Part shown: positions 28,849 to 39,678 of the stretch, piece after piece
Layout of the letters: the number at the start of each line of letters is the position of its first letter
Position numbering within the stretch: the stretch's first letter is position 1
DNA from: Clavibacter michiganensis subsp. tessellarius
GTDB taxonomy: Bacteria; Actinomycetota; Actinomycetes; Actinomycetales; Microbacteriaceae
Length of the DNA stretch: 64,000 nt
Assembly: GCF_021922985.1 (NCBI RefSeq)
Contig: NZ_CP040788.1
Location: 1,054,001 to 1,118,000 of the forward strand
Direction of reading: 5' to 3'
The notes under the pieces: generated by a model
Told to the model about the DNA's origin: nothing
Database searches by the model: none
The model's input: only the letters and a program-made list of their open reading frames with translations
Translations under genes and position numbers: made by a program

Positions 28849-30440
28849 GCGTCCGCATCGCGCTGAGCGGCGCGGCGGCCACGGCCGTCGAGACCCACGT
28901 GCCCGCGCTCGTCGAGGCGCACGTCGCCTCCGGCATCACGGGCCTCGACGGCAGCCTCTGGGGCCCGGACGCCGAGTCCGAGGCCACGAAGCGCCTCGGC
29001 TGGACGCAGGCGGTCTCCGTCTCGCGCCCGCTCGTCGCCGAGATCGAGGCGCTCCGCGAGGAGCTCCGCGGCGAGGGCGTCGACCACGTCGTCCTCGGCG
29101 GCATGGGCGGATCCTCGCTCGCTCCCGAGGTCATCACCCGCACCGCGGGCGTCGAGCTCACGGTCCTCGACTCGACCGACCCCGGCCAGGTCCTCGCCGC
29201 ACTCGGCGACCGCCTCGCCACCACGGTCGTGGTCATCTCGTCGAAGTCGGGCTCCACGCTCGAGACCGACAGCCAGAAGCGCGTCTACGAGAAGTCGTTC
29301 CGCGAGGCGGGAATCGACCCGACCCGCCGCATCGTCATCGTCACCGACCCCGGCTCCCCGCTCGACGAGTCGGCCCGCGCCGACGGCTACCGCGTCTTCA
29401 ACGCGGACCCCGACGTGGGCGGCCGCTACAGCGCGCTGACCGCGTTCGGCCTCGTGCCGTCCGGCCTCGCCGGCGCAGACATCTCCGGGCTGCTCGACGA
29501 GGCGGAGGCCGCGTCCGCGCAGCTCGCCGTCGACGACGTGTCGAACCCGGGTCTCGTGCTCGGCGCCGCGATCGCCGGCACCTCGCCGCTGAAGGACAAG
29601 CTCGGCATCGTCTCCGACGGCACGCACATCGTGGGCTTCGGCGACTGGGTCGAGCAGCTCATCGCGGAGTCGACCGGCAAGCTCGGCACGGGCCTGCTGC
29701 CCGTCGTGCTGCCGACCGACGCCCCCGAGCTCTCGCTCGGCCTCGCCGACCTGCAGATCGCACGGCTCGTCGCCGACGCCGACGCGCACGACGCCGCCGA
29801 GGGCGAGATCGTCATCAGCGGCACGCTGGGCGCGCAGATCCTCACGTGGGAGTACGCCGTCGCCGTCGCGGGACGCCTGCTCGAGATCAACCCGTTCGAC
29901 CAGCCCGACGTGGAGGCCGCCAAGGTCGCCGCGCGCGGACTGCTGGACGACCGCCCCGCCCCCGAGGCCCCCGTCGTCACGACGGACGGCATCGAGGTCC
30001 GCGGCACGAGCGACGTCACCGACGGCGCGACCGACGTGTCCTCGGCGATCGACGCCCTGCTCGCGCAGGTCGGCCCCACGGGCTACGTCGCCGTCCAGGC
30101 CTTCGTCGACCGCCTCGCGCTCCCCGAGCTCGAGCGCCTCCGCGACGCCGTGGCCCGCAAGGCCGGCCGTCCCGTCACGTTCGGCTGGGGTCCCCGGTTC
30201 CTGCACTCCACGGGGCAGTTCCACAAGGGCGGCACCCCCGTCGGCGTGTTTCTGCAGATCACCGCGGACGCCGCGTCGGACCTCGAGATCCCGGACCGCC
30301 CCTTCACCTTCGGCGAGCTCATCCAGGCGCAGGCCGCCGGCGACGCCACCGTGCTCGCCGAGCACGGTCGTCCCGTCCTGCGACTGAACCTAACCGACCC
30401 CACCACGGACGCCCGGGCTCTGCTCTCGACGCTCGAATGA
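28845..30440 (+). CDS. pgi: Glucose-6-phosphate isomerase
   Basis: A 531-residue isomerase linking glycolysis to the pentose phosphate pathway. The SIS sugar-phosphate loop [10 protein letters not shown] is near residues 129-138, and [21 protein letters not shown] near the C-terminus carries the PGI signature with active-site His and Lys. The sequence belongs to the type found fused to transaldolase in some bacteria; here it is a separate GTG-start gene overlapping tal by four bases. Position between tal and zwf is the Microbacteriaceae-type order. Confidence 0.93.
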   Translation: MSVRIALSGAAATAVETHVPALVEAHVASGITGLDGSLWGPDAESEATKRLGWTQAVSVSRPLVAEIEALREELRGEGVDHVVLGGMGGSSLAPEVITRTAGVELTVLDSTDPGQVLAALGDRLATTVVVISSKSGSTLETDSQKRVYEKSFREAGIDPTRRIVIVTDPGSPLDESARADGYRVFNADPDVGGRYSALTAFGLVPSGLAGADISGLLDEAEAASAQLAVDDVSNPGLVLGAAIAGTSPLKDKLGIVSDGTHIVGFGDWVEQLIAESTGKLGTGLLPVVLPTDAPELSLGLADLQIARLVADADAHDAAEGEIVISGTLGAQILTWEYAVAVAGRLLEINPFDQPDVEAAKVAARGLLDDRPAPEAPVVTTDGIEVRGTSDVTDGATDVSSAIDALLAQVGPTGYVAVQAFVDRLALPELERLRDAVARKAGRPVTFGWGPRFLHSTGQFHKGGTPVGVFLQITADAASDLEIPDRPFTFGELIQAQAAGDATVLAEHGRPVLRLNLTDPTTDARALLSTLE

Positions 30441-30478
30441 CCGCATCGCCGGATCCGTCCGGCAGATCGAGGAGTTAC

Positions 30479-32020
30479 ATGTCGCCGGTGGATATCACCC
30501 CGGAATTCAATCCACTGCGGATCCCGTCAGACCGACGGCTGAACCGCATCGCGGGGCCGAGCAGCCTCATCATCTTCGGCGTGACGGGTGACCTGTCGCG
30601 CAAGAAGCTGATGCCGGCCGTCTACGACCTCGCCAACCGGGGGCTCCTGCCCCCCGGCTTCGCGCTCATCGGCTTCGCCCGGAGGGACTGGGAGGACCAG
30701 GACTTCGAGCAGGTCGTGTACGAGGCCGTCAAGCAGTACTCGCGCACCAAGTTCGACGAGGACGTCTGGCGCCAGCTGGCGCAGGGCATCCGCTTCGTGC
30801 AGGGCACCTTCGACGACGACGAGGCGTTCCAGACGCTGAAGGACATCACGGAGGAGCTCGACCGCGAGCGGGGCACGATGGGGAACCACGCGTTCTACCT
30901 GTCGATCCCGCCGAAGTCCTTCCCGCTGGTCACCGAGCAGCTCCGCCGCTCGGGCCTCGCGGAGCAGAAGGAGGGCCACTGGCGCCGCGTCGTCATCGAG
31001 AAGCCCTTCGGGAGCGACCTCAAGACGGCCCGCGAGCTCAACGCGGTCGTCGAGACGGTCTTCCCGCCGGACTCGGTGTTCCGCATCGACCACTACCTGG
31101 GCAAGGAGACGGTCCAGAACATCCTGGCGCTGCGCTTCGCGAACCAGCTCTACGAGCCCCTGTGGAACGCGAACTACGTCGACCACGTGCAGATCACCAT
31201 GGCCGAGGACATCGGCGTGGGCGGCCGTGCCGGCTACTACGACGGCATCGGCGCGGCCCGCGACGTGATCCAGAACCACCTCCTGCAGCTCCTCGCCCTC
31301 ACGGCCATGGAGGAGCCCGTCGCGTTCGACGCGTCGAGCCTCCGGGACGAGAAGGAGAAGGTGCTCTCGGCGGTGCGCCTGCCGAAGGACCTGTCCACCG
31401 CCACCGCCCGTGGGCAGTACGCCGGCGGATGGCAGGGCGGCGAGGAGGTCGTGGGCTTCCTCGACGAGGACGGCATGGACCCCGAGTCCCTGACCGAGAC
31501 CTACGCGGCCATGCGGCTCGACATCAACACGCGCCGCTGGGCCGGCGTGCCGTTCTACCTGCGGGCGGGCAAGCGCCTCGGCCGCCGTGTGACGGAGATC
31601 GCGGTCGTGTTCAAGCGCGCCCCGCAGAACCTGTTCGCGGAGGACCAGACCTCGGCCCTCGGGCAGAACGCGCTCGTCATCCGGGTGCAGCCCGACGAGG
31701 GCGTCACCATCCGCTTCGGCTCCAAGGTGCCGGGCGCGGGGATGCAGGTGCGCGACGTCACCATGGACTTCGGCTACGGCCACGCCTTCACCGAGGCGAG
31801 CCCCGAGGCGTACGAGCGGCTCATCCTCGATGTGCTCCTCGGCGACCCGCCGCTCTTCCCCCGTCACCAGGAGGTCGAGCTGAGCTGGAAGATCCTGGAC
31901 CCCATCGAAGAATTCTGGCGCACGCAGGGCCAGCCCGAGCAGTACCGTCCGGGCACCTGGGGGCCGGCCTCGGCCGACGAGCTCCTCGCCCGCGACGGAC
32001 GGACCTGGAGGCGGCCATGA
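30479..32020 (+). CDS. zwf: Glucose-6-phosphate 1-dehydrogenase
   Basis: A 513-residue NADP-linked enzyme, first step of the oxidative pentose phosphate pathway. The nucleotide motif FGVTGDLSRKKLMPA is near the N-terminus, EKPFG near 170 and the active-site RIDHYLGKE near 200. The ATG at 30479 was chosen because GAGGAG lies five bases before it; an alternative in-frame ATG at 30437, overlapping the pgi stop by four bases, would add 14 residues and has no such site. It overlaps opcA by four bases. Confidence 0.96.
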   Translation: MSPVDITPEFNPLRIPSDRRLNRIAGPSSLIIFGVTGDLSRKKLMPAVYDLANRGLLPPGFALIGFARRDWEDQDFEQVVYEAVKQYSRTKFDEDVWRQLAQGIRFVQGTFDDDEAFQTLKDITEELDRERGTMGNHAFYLSIPPKSFPLVTEQLRRSGLAEQKEGHWRRVVIEKPFGSDLKTARELNAVVETVFPPDSVFRIDHYLGKETVQNILALRFANQLYEPLWNANYVDHVQITMAEDIGVGGRAGYYDGIGAARDVIQNHLLQLLALTAMEEPVAFDASSLRDEKEKVLSAVRLPKDLSTATARGQYAGGWQGGEEVVGFLDEDGMDPESLTETYAAMRLDINTRRWAGVPFYLRAGKRLGRRVTEIAVVFKRAPQNLFAEDQTSALGQNALVIRVQPDEGVTIRFGSKVPGAGMQVRDVTMDFGYGHAFTEASPEAYERLILDVLLGDPPLFPRHQEVELSWKILDPIEEFWRTQGQPEQYRPGTWGPASADELLARDGRTWRRP

Positions 32021-33015
32021 GAGTCGATCTGCCGAACACCACCACCGCCAAGATCTCGAAGGCGCTCGTCAAGATCCGCGAGGAGGGCGGCGCGGTCGCC
32101 CTCGGCCGCGTCCTGACGCTCGTCATCTCCACCACGCTGGGTAGCGAGGAGGAGGCCATCGAGGCCGCCAACGACGCGTCGCGCGAGCACCCGATGCGCG
32201 TCATCGTGATCTCGACGGAGCGCGGCGCCGCACGGGAGACGACCACCGAGTCGGCTCGCGTCGACGCCGAGATCCGCGTGGGCGGCGACGCCGGCGCGAG
32301 CGAGGTCGTCGTGCTCCGCGTGTACGGCGCGGCCGCCGAGGACGAGGAGAGCCTGGTCACGGGCCTGCTCCTCCCCGACGCGCCCGTCGTCGCCTGGTGG
32401 CCGCACGACGCCCCCGCGGTCGTCAGCCAGTCGCCGCTCGGCCGCATCGCCCAGCGGCGCATCACGGACTCGTCCACGAGCAGCAACCCCCGCGTGGCGC
32501 TGCAGCACCTGGCCGAGACCTACGCCCCCGGCGACACGGACTTCGCCTGGACGCGCCTCACGCTGTGGCGGGCCCTGCTCGCGGCGGTGCTCGACCAGCC
32601 GCCGTACGAGCCCGTCACGCAGGTGGAGGTGTCCGGCGCCGCCGACTCCCCCTCCACCGTGCTCCTTGCCGCGTGGCTGGGGCTGCAGCTGCAGGTCCCC
32701 GTGCTGCACGAGGTCACCACGCGGGCCACCGGCTCCAGCGGCATCCACGGCGTGCGGCTCCACCGCGCGTCGGGCGTGATCGACCTCGACCGGCCGATCG
32801 CGAACGTGGCGACGCTCAAGCAGCCGAACCAGCCCACGCACGACGTGAGCCTCCCGCGCCGGAGCCTCCGCGACTGCCTGGCCGAGGAGCTGCGGCGCCT
32901 GGACCCGGACTCCCTCTACGGGGACGTGATCCGTCACGGACTCGAGCGGTCCACCGCGGGCCAGGGCTACATCACCGCGTCCACCACCGCAGGGAAGGAC
33001 TCGGCCGACCGATGA
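32017..33015 (+). CDS. opcA: Glucose-6-phosphate dehydrogenase assembly protein OpcA
   Basis: A 332-residue OpcA-family protein. In cyanobacteria and actinobacteria it binds G6PDH and tunes its oligomerisation and activity. Typical segments are VVAWWPHDAP near 125 and ALQHLAETYAPGDTDFAWTRLTLWR near 162-186. No catalytic motif is expected or seen. It lies between zwf and pgl with four-base overlaps on both sides, so the three are made together. Confidence 0.92.
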   Translation: MRVDLPNTTTAKISKALVKIREEGGAVALGRVLTLVISTTLGSEEEAIEAANDASREHPMRVIVISTERGAARETTTESARVDAEIRVGGDAGASEVVVLRVYGAAAEDEESLVTGLLLPDAPVVAWWPHDAPAVVSQSPLGRIAQRRITDSSTSSNPRVALQHLAETYAPGDTDFAWTRLTLWRALLAAVLDQPPYEPVTQVEVSGAADSPSTVLLAAWLGLQLQVPVLHEVTTRATGSSGIHGVRLHRASGVIDLDRPIANVATLKQPNQPTHDVSLPRRSLRDCLAEELRRLDPDSLYGDVIRHGLERSTAGQGYITASTTAGKDSADR

Positions 33016-33782
33016 CGAACGACCGCAGGGTGCTCGTGCACCCCGACAAGAAGGCCATGACCGGCTCCGTCGCCGCGCGCTTCCTCACGAAGCTCGTGGA
33101 CATCCTGGACGAGGAGGAGACGGCCAACGTCGTCCTCACCGGGGGGACGGTGGGTCCGAGCATCCTCGCGGCCGTGAACGAGTCCGCGGCGCGCGACAGC
33201 GTCGACTGGACCCGCGTCCACTTCTGGTTCGGCGACGAGCGCTGGCTCCCGCAGGGCGACCCCGAGCGCAACGACACCACGGTGCGCGAGGCGCTGCTCG
33301 ACCACATCGACCTGCCCGCCGAGAACGTCCACGCCATGGGCGCGAGCGACGCGGGGCTCAGCCTCGACGAGGCCGTGGCGGCGTACACGGCGGAGCTCGC
33401 CGAGCACGCCAACGGCGAGACCGCCCTCCCCCGGTTCGACATCACGTTCCTGGGCGTCGGGCCGGACGGGCACGTCGCATCGCTGTTCCCGGACAGCGAG
33501 GGCATCCGCACGATGGACGCCGCGGTGATCGGCGTGCGCAACTCGCCGAAGCCGCCGGCGGAGCGCATCTCGCTGACGCTGCCGGTGCTCAACTCGTCGC
33601 TCCGGATCTGGATGGTGCTCGCCGGTCCGGACAAGGCCTTCGCGCTGGGCCTCGCCCTCGCGGGAGCGGACCGCACCGAGGTGCCCGTCGCGGGCATCAA
33701 GGGCCGCAAGCGGACGGTGTTCTTCATCGACCGCGAGGCCGCGGCGGACGTGCCGGAGAACCTCATGCTGTCGTCCTACTGA
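33012..33782 (+). CDS. pgl: 6-phosphogluconolactonase (SOL/DevB type)
   Basis: A 256-residue lactonase that hydrolyses 6-phosphogluconolactone. The substrate motifs VLTGGTVGP near 42 and FGDERWLPQGDPERND near 73-88 match the NagB-like DevB family, as does FLGVGPDGHVASLFP with the catalytic His. Start ATG overlaps the opcA stop by four bases. It is the last gene of the operon; two hairpins follow directly. Confidence 0.95.
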   Translation: MTNDRRVLVHPDKKAMTGSVAARFLTKLVDILDEEETANVVLTGGTVGPSILAAVNESAARDSVDWTRVHFWFGDERWLPQGDPERNDTTVREALLDHIDLPAENVHAMGASDAGLSLDEAVAAYTAELAEHANGETALPRFDITFLGVGPDGHVASLFPDSEGIRTMDAAVIGVRNSPKPPAERISLTLPVLNSSLRIWMVLAGPDKAFALGLALAGADRTEVPVAGIKGRKRTVFFIDREAAADVPENLMLSSY

Positions 33783-33787
33783 CGACG

Positions 33788-33844
33788 CGGCCGGTTCCCC
33801 CGGCCGATGCGATCACGGGCGGGTCTCCTCGGAGGCCCGCCCGT
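33788..33844 (+). terminator. Tandem hairpins ending the tkt-pgl operon
   Basis: First hairpin: CGGCCGG (33788-33794) with CCGGCCG (33800-33806). Second: ACGGGCGGGTCTCC (33815-33828) with 33831-33844, 14 pairs with one G-T wobble, the innermost pairs open to form the loop. Confidence 0.8.
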
Positions 33845-33870
33845 CGTCGTCGCCGCCCGTCGTCGTCGCC
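33839..33870. repeat. Exact 16-bp tandem duplication
   Basis: GCCCGTCGTCGTCGCC occurs twice back to back (33839-33854 and 33855-33870), between the pgl and rbpA terminators. Confidence 0.85.
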
Positions 33871-33884
33871 GCCAGTGGAATGCA

Positions 33885-33915
33885 GAACGCCCCCGTCCGA
33901 TGGACGGGGGCGTTC
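33885..33915 (-). terminator. rbpA terminator, perfect 14-bp stem
   Basis: GAACGCCCCCGTCC (33885-33898) pairs with 33902-33915 around a three-base loop, 17 bases after the rbpA stop. Confidence 0.85.
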
Positions 33916-33932
33916 GACGTGGTGCGCTGGGC

Positions 33933-34301
33933 CTACTTCGTGGCCTTCACGGTGCCGCGGCGGGCGCGGAGCTGCTCCAGCGCCTCCTCGAGGAGCTGGC
34001 TCGCCTCCTCCTCGCTGCGACGCTCCTTCACGTACGCGAGGTGCGTCTTGTACGGCTCGAGCTTGGCGACCGACGGCGGGTTGGCCTTGTCGCGCCCGGC
34101 CGGGAGACCCGACTGCGGGGAGTCGATGGTCTCGGGGATCTCCTCCTCGGGCAGGTTCGCCGCGAAGTGGCGGACGGTCTCGTTGCCGAGGGCGTCCCAG
34201 TACGAAATCGAGATGCGCTCCGCGTGGAAGCCGCGGTCCTGCTCGCCCATGGGGCCCGCGCCGACGCGCGAACCGCGGATGGCGCTTCCTCCTGATGCCA
34301 T
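33933..34301 (-). CDS. rbpA: RNA polymerase-binding protein RbpA
   Basis: A 122-residue actinobacteria-specific transcription factor that binds sigma-A-type factors and stabilises open promoter complexes. It begins MASGGSAIRGSRVGAGPMGE, with the conserved basic N-terminal tail, and the core has YWDALGNETVRHFAANLPEEEIPETIDSP and the sigma-interaction segment PPSVAKLEPYKTHLAYVKERRSEEEA. The ATG lies 11 bases after the secG stop with GGGAGCAG before it. This is the start matching the conserved N-terminus. It shares a promoter with secG. Confidence 0.93.
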   Translation of the reverse strand: MASGGSAIRGSRVGAGPMGEQDRGFHAERISISYWDALGNETVRHFAANLPEEEIPETIDSPQSGLPAGRDKANPPSVAKLEPYKTHLAYVKERRSEEEASQLLEEALEQLRARRGTVKATK

Positions 34302-34312
34302 GTGGCTGCTCC

Positions 34313-34564
34313 CTACAATCCGGTGTCGAACTTGGTGATCAGCCCGAGGACCACGATGCACGTGACCCAGACGAGGCCGAGGATGACGGTGATGCGGTTC
34401 AGGTTCCGCTCGGCGACGCCCGACGAGCCGAGGCTCGACGTGGTGCCGCCGCCGAACATGTCGGAGAGACCGCCGCCCCGCCCCTTGTGGAGCAGGATGA
34501 GCATGGTCAGCAGGAGGCTGGTGATTCCCAGAACCACCTGCAGGACTACCTGGAGGATTTCCAC
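34313..34564 (-). CDS. secG: Preprotein translocase subunit SecG
   Basis: An 83-residue two-helix membrane protein of the SecYEG channel. The helices are at about 6-24 and 59-77, joined by the Gly-rich HKGRGGGLSDMFGGG loop diagnostic of SecG. GTG start with an AAAGG ribosome site. It lies downstream of tpiA, as in many actinobacteria, and upstream of rbpA. Confidence 0.95.
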   Translation of the reverse strand: MEILQVVLQVVLGITSLLLTMLILLHKGRGGGLSDMFGGGTTSSLGSSGVAERNLNRITVILGLVWVTCIVVLGLITKFDTGL

Positions 34565-34629
34565 GTGCGGCCTTTCGGGTGCGGTGCTGTGGCCGAGTCG
34601 ACCGGTGGACGGCCGATGGGCCGTTGTCG

Positions 34630-34635
34630 ATTATA
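34630..34635 (-). promoter_or_regulatory. Consensus -10 box (TATAAT) of secG-rbpA
   Basis: A perfect TATAAT on the minus strand in the 139-bp tpiA-secG gap, 65 bases before the secG GTG. Just upstream, GCGGGCG (34636-34642) and CGCCCGC (34659-34665) can form a stem that may end tpiA transcripts. It lets secG and rbpA be made apart from glycolytic genes. Confidence 0.6.
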
Positions 34636-34703
34636 GCGGGCGCCTGGACGCGGGGAGCCGCCCGCGCCCGGATGGACGCGAGCGGCTCGGGGACGCCGGT
34701 GGA

Positions 34704-35507
34704 TCAGACCCCGACGTGGGAGCGGAACCGCACGATGGCGGAGAACTCCTGCACGTCCAGGCTGGCGCCGCCGACGAGCGCGCCGTCGACGTCGGGCTCC
34801 CGGAGGAAGCCCGCGATGTTGCCGGACTTCACGGATCCGCCGTAGAGGATCCGCGTCGCCTGGGCCGCCTCGTCGCCGAGCAGCTCCGCGACGACGGCGC
34901 GGAGGGGCGCCGCGACCTGCTGCGCCTGCTCGGGCGTCGCGGCCGTGCCGGATCCGATGGCCCAGACGGGCTCGTAGGCGACGACGACGTCGGCGCCCTT
35001 CGGCAGGCCCTGGAGCGCGACCCGGAGCTGGGCCACGGGGACGGCGCTCGCGCCGTGCTCCTCGAGGTCGGCCGCGGTCTCGCCCACGCAGATCACGGGC
35101 ACGATGCCGTGCTGCACCGCGGCCGCCGACTTCGCGGCCACCTGCTCGTCGGTCTCCCCGTGCAGCGTGCGCCGCTCGGAGTGGCCGACGATGACGTACC
35201 GGCAGGCGAGCTGCGCGAGGAACGTGGCCGAGATCTCGCCCGTGTACGCGCCGGACTCCTGCGCCGACACGTCCTGCGCGCCGTACGCGATCTCCAGCTT
35301 GTCGGCCGTGACCAGCGTCTGCACGCTGCGGATGTCGGTGAAGGGCGGGAACACCGCCACCTCCGCGTCCGTCGCCTCGTGCTTGGCGTCCTTGAGGCTC
35401 CAGGCGAGCTTCTGCACGAACGCGATGGCCTGGAGGTGGTCCAGGTTCATCTTCCAGTTGCCCGCGATGAGGGGCGTGCGCCCCTGCGGGCGATCGGTCA
35501 CTGCCAT
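34704..35507 (-). CDS. tpiA: Triose-phosphate isomerase
   Basis: A 267-residue TIM-barrel enzyme interconverting dihydroxyacetone phosphate and glyceraldehyde-3-phosphate. GNWKMN (catalytic Lys) is near 16-21, the catalytic His is in IVGHSERR, the catalytic Glu in [13 protein letters not shown], and the flexible loop follows. Start ATG overlaps the end of pgk by ten bases, so translation is coupled. Confidence 0.97.
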   Translation of the reverse strand: MAVTDRPQGRTPLIAGNWKMNLDHLQAIAFVQKLAWSLKDAKHEATDAEVAVFPPFTDIRSVQTLVTADKLEIAYGAQDVSAQESGAYTGEISATFLAQLACRYVIVGHSERRTLHGETDEQVAAKSAAAVQHGIVPVICVGETAADLEEHGASAVPVAQLRVALQGLPKGADVVVAYEPVWAIGSGTAATPEQAQQVAAPLRAVVAELLGDEAAQATRILYGGSVKSGNIAGFLREPDVDGALVGGASLDVQEFSAIVRFRSHVGV

Positions 35508-36712
35508 CCGAGGACCTCCAGTCCCGGCAGGCGCTTCCCCTCGAGGAACTCGAGGCTCGCGCCGCCTCCGGTCGAGATGTGACCGAAGCGGTCATCATCG
35601 AATCCGAGCGCGCGGACGGCCGCGGCGCTGTCGCCGCCGCCGACCACGGACAGCCCCTCGACGCGCGTGAGCGCCTCGGCGACCGTCTTCGTGCCGGCCG
35701 CGAACGGCTCCAGCTCGAAGACGCCCATGGGGCCGTTCCAGAACACCGTCGTGGAGCCGCGGATGATCGTCGCGAACGCGTCGGCGGTCTCGGGGCCGAT
35801 GTCGAGCCCGAGCCCCTTCGCGCCCGCGGGCGTCTCCTCGATCGCGTCGGCCCGCGTCACCTCGTGGGCGGCGTCGGCGGAGAACCCGTCGGCGACGACC
35901 ACGTCGGTGGGGAGCACGATCTTCACGCCGCGCTCCTCCGCCTCAGCCAGGTAGCCCTTGACGGTCTCGACCTGGTCCTCCTCGAGGAGGCTCGCGCCCA
36001 CCTCGTGGCCCTGGGCCCTGAGGAACGTGAAGAGCATCCCACCGCCGATGAGCAGCGAGTCGACGCGCGGGAGCAGGTGGCCGATGACGCCGAGCTTGTC
36101 CGACACCTTGGATCCGCCGAGCACGACGGTGTACGGCCGCTCCGGGTTCTCCGTCAGGCGGTCGAGGACCTCGAGCTCGCTGGCGATGAGCGACCCGGCG
36201 GCGCTGGGGAGCGCCGACGCGAGCTCGAACACGCTGGCCTGCTTGCGGTGCACGACGCCGAAGCCGTCGGACACGAAGGCATCCCCGAGCTCGGCGATGG
36301 ACTCCGCGAAGCCGCGGCGGACGGCCTCGTCCTTGCTCGTCTCCTCCGCGTGGAAGCGGAGGTTCTCGAGCACGACGACCTCGCCGTCGCCGAGGGCCTC
36401 GACGGCCGCACGCGCGGAGTCGCCCACGGTGTCGGTCGCGAAGGCCACGTCGGCGCCCAGCAGCTCGCCGAGGCGGGCCGCGACGGGACGCAGGCTGTAC
36501 TTCTCGTCGGGCGTGCCGTCGGGGCGGCCGAGGTGCGAGATGACGACGACGCGGGCCCCGGCCTCGCGGAGACCCGAGAGGGTCCCCAGCGAGGCGCGGA
36601 TGCGCCCGTCGTCGCCGATCACGCCGTCCTTCAGGGGGACGTTGAGGTCGCAGCGCACGATGACGCGGCGTCCCCGGAGATCCCCCAGGGAGTCGATGGT
36701 GCGGAGTGCCAC
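35498..36712 (-). CDS. pgk: Phosphoglycerate kinase
   Basis: A 404-residue two-domain kinase making ATP from 1,3-bisphosphoglycerate. The signature [11 protein letters not shown] is near 18-28, HLGRPDG near 59-65, and the nucleotide-domain motif [11 protein letters not shown] near 355-365. GTG start, six bases after the gap stop. The gap-pgk-tpiA order is standard. Confidence 0.97.
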   Translation of the reverse strand: MALRTIDSLGDLRGRRVIVRCDLNVPLKDGVIGDDGRIRASLGTLSGLREAGARVVVISHLGRPDGTPDEKYSLRPVAARLGELLGADVAFATDTVGDSARAAVEALGDGEVVVLENLRFHAEETSKDEAVRRGFAESIAELGDAFVSDGFGVVHRKQASVFELASALPSAAGSLIASELEVLDRLTENPERPYTVVLGGSKVSDKLGVIGHLLPRVDSLLIGGGMLFTFLRAQGHEVGASLLEEDQVETVKGYLAEAEERGVKIVLPTDVVVADGFSADAAHEVTRADAIEETPAGAKGLGLDIGPETADAFATIIRGSTTVFWNGPMGVFELEPFAAGTKTVAEALTRVEGLSVVGGGDSAAAVRALGFDDDRFGHISTGGGASLEFLEGKRLPGLEVLGWQ

Positions 36713-36718
36713 GGCCGG

Positions 36719-37852
<1,134 letters not shown>

Positions 37853-38479
37853 CTACGAGAGGAGGAAGAGGCCCTGCGTCTTGGTGCGGGTCGCCTCGAA
37901 GCGCGCCTGGACGTCGGCCCAGTTGACGATGTTCCAGAACGCCTTGACGTAGTCGGCCTTAACGTTGACGTAGTCGAGGTAGAACGCGTGCTCCCACATG
38001 TCGAGCAGCAGGATCGGGACGGTCGCCGCGGCGAGGTTGCCCTGGTGGTCGTAGAGCTGCTCGATGATGAGCTTCTCGCCGAGGGAGTCCCACGCGAGGA
38101 TGCTCCAGCCGGAGCCCTGGATGCCGAGGGCGGAGGCGGTGAAGTGCGCCTGGAACTTCTCGTACGAGCCGAAGAACTCGTCGATGGCCGCGGCCAGCTC
38201 GCCGGTGGGCTTGTCGCCGCCGTCCGGGCTGAGGTTGTTCCAGAAGACCGTGTGGTTGACGTGGCCCGCGAGGTTGAACGCGAGGTCCTTCTGCAGCTTG
38301 TTGACGAAGGTCAGGTCGCCGGCGTCGCGCGCCTCCTGCAGCTTGACGAGGGCGGTGTTCGCGCCGTCGACGTACGTCTTGTGGTGCTTGTCGTGGTGCA
38401 GCTCCATGATGCGGCCGCTGATGCTCGGCTCGAGGGCCGAGTAGTCGTACGGGAGGTCGACGAGAGTGTAGTCAGCCAT
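37853..38479 (-). CDS. sodA: Superoxide dismutase, Fe/Mn family
   Basis: A 208-residue cytoplasmic dismutase. Metal ligands can be placed at H28 (MELHHDKHH), H76 (GHVNHTVFW), and the Asp and His of [21 protein letters not shown] and the Gln-containing DHQGN suggest a manganese type, but the metal is not certain. The ATG follows AAGAGGAGA, a strong ribosome site. A TAGACT -10 box (38544-38549) gives a leader of about 58 bases containing a small stem-loop. It stands between whiA and gap, interrupting the usual cluster. Confidence 0.94.
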   Translation of the reverse strand: MADYTLVDLPYDYSALEPSISGRIMELHHDKHHKTYVDGANTALVKLQEARDAGDLTFVNKLQKDLAFNLAGHVNHTVFWNNLSPDGGDKPTGELAAAIDEFFGSYEKFQAHFTASALGIQGSGWSILAWDSLGEKLIIEQLYDHQGNLAAATVPILLLDMWEHAFYLDYVNVKADYVKAFWNIVNWADVQARFEATRTKTQGLFLLS

Positions 38480-38510
38480 AGGTGTATCTCCTCTTCATTG
38501 CCCGGGGGCT

Positions 38511-38549
38511 CCCGGCCAGAGGCCGGGGGTGGGTGACGGGTCGAGTCTA
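38511..38549 (-). promoter_or_regulatory. sodA promoter and leader stem-loop
   Basis: Minus-strand -10 box TAGACT at 38544-38549. In the leader, CCCGGCC (38511-38517) pairs with GGCCGGG (38521-38527) around three bases, which may affect mRNA stability. Confidence 0.45.
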
Positions 38550-38610
38550 GTCCGGCGGCCCTCCGCGCCACCTGGCCGGATGACGTCCGGCGTCCGGCGG
38601 ATCACCCCCG

Positions 38611-38661
38611 CTCCCGTGCGCGGGAGGCGGCGTCCCCTCGCCGGAGCGGCGGCGTCCGGCG
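38611..38661 (-). terminator. whiA downstream hairpins
   Basis: CGCCGGA (38639-38645) pairs with TCCGGCG (38655-38661), and CTCCCG (38611-38616) pairs with CGGGAG (38621-38626). Both lie just after the whiA stop. Confidence 0.6.
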
Positions 38662-38668
38662 ACGCGGC

Positions 38669-39649
38669 TCAGACGTCGTCGAGGTCCGCGGGGAGGTTCG
38701 CGTCGGTGCCGGGCAGACCCTCGTCGACGGCCTTCTTGTCGGCCATGGCGAGCAGCCGGCGGATGCGGCCCGCGACGGCGTCCTTCGTCATGGGCGGGTC
38801 GGCGTGGTGCCCGAGCTCGTCGAGGCTGGAGTCGCGGAAGCGGAGGCGGAGGTCGCCCGCGTACTTGAGGTGGTCCGGGATGTCCGGGCCGAGGATCTCC
38901 ATGGCGCGCTCGACGCGCGCGCAGGCGGCGACGGCGGCCTGCGCGGAGCGGCGGAGGTTGGCGTCGTCGAAGTTGACGAGCCGGTTGGCGGTGGCGCGGA
39001 CCTCGCGGCGCTGGCGCATCTCCTCCCAGTTGAGGACGGTGCCCTGCGCGCCCATGACGCGGAGCATCTGGCCGATGGCGTCGCCGTCGCGGATCACGAC
39101 GCGGTGCACCCCGCGGACCTCGCGGGCCTTGGCGCTGACGTCGAGGCGGCCGGCGGCGCCGACGAGCGCCATGGCGGCCTCGTTGCCCGGGCAGGTGACC
39201 TCGAGGGCGGCGGAGCGCCCCGGATCCGTGAGGGTGCCGGCGGCAAGGAACGCGCCGCGCCAGACGGCCGCGATCTCCTCGCGCGAGCCCGTCGTGAGGC
39301 GGTTCGGCAGGCCGCGGATGGGGCGGCGGCGGGCGTCGAGCAGGCCGGTCTGGCGGGCGAGCGTCTCGCCGCCCTCCATCACGCGGACCAGGTAGTGCGT
39401 GGCGCGGCGCATGCCGGAGGCCGGGACCACCGAGATGTCGCTGCGGACGCCGTACAGCTCGGCCAGGTCCTTGCGAACGCGACGGGCCAGCAGCGGGGTG
39501 TCGAGCTCGGACTCCACCGCGATGCGGTTGGAGATGAGGTGCAGACCGCCGGAGAAGCGCAGGATCGTGGCCAGCTCGGCGGCCCTCACCGTGGTCTTGC
39601 TGACCTCGACGCGTGACAGTTCTTCCTTGACGTCCGAGGTCAGAGGCAA
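38669..39649 (-). CDS. whiA: DNA-binding protein WhiA
   Basis: A 326-residue protein combining an N-terminal degenerate LAGLIDADG homing-endonuclease-like domain with a C-terminal helix-turn-helix (about 245-305). In Streptomyces WhiA works with WhiB in sporulation; in non-sporulating bacteria it affects division and chromosome segregation. Start is the rare TTG at 39647-39649, chosen because GGGAG lies nine bases before it and the next residues [15 protein letters not shown] match the family N-terminus. It follows rapZ by 29 bases. Confidence 0.95.
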   Translation of the reverse strand: MPLTSDVKEELSRVEVSKTTVRAAELATILRFSGGLHLISNRIAVESELDTPLLARRVRKDLAELYGVRSDISVVPASGMRRATHYLVRVMEGGETLARQTGLLDARRRPIRGLPNRLTTGSREEIAAVWRGAFLAAGTLTDPGRSAALEVTCPGNEAAMALVGAAGRLDVSAKAREVRGVHRVVIRDGDAIGQMLRVMGAQGTVLNWEEMRQRREVRATANRLVNFDDANLRRSAQAAVAACARVERAMEILGPDIPDHLKYAGDLRLRFRDSSLDELGHHADPPMTKDAVAGRIRRLLAMADKKAVDEGLPGTDANLPADLDDV

Positions 39650-39678
39650 ATGCTTACTCCCTTGATGAGATGGGTGCC

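Noticed and set aside
30437..30478. Alternative zwf start overlapping the pgi stop
   Set aside because: The ATG at 30479 has a strong GAGGAG site five bases upstream; the earlier ATG has none.
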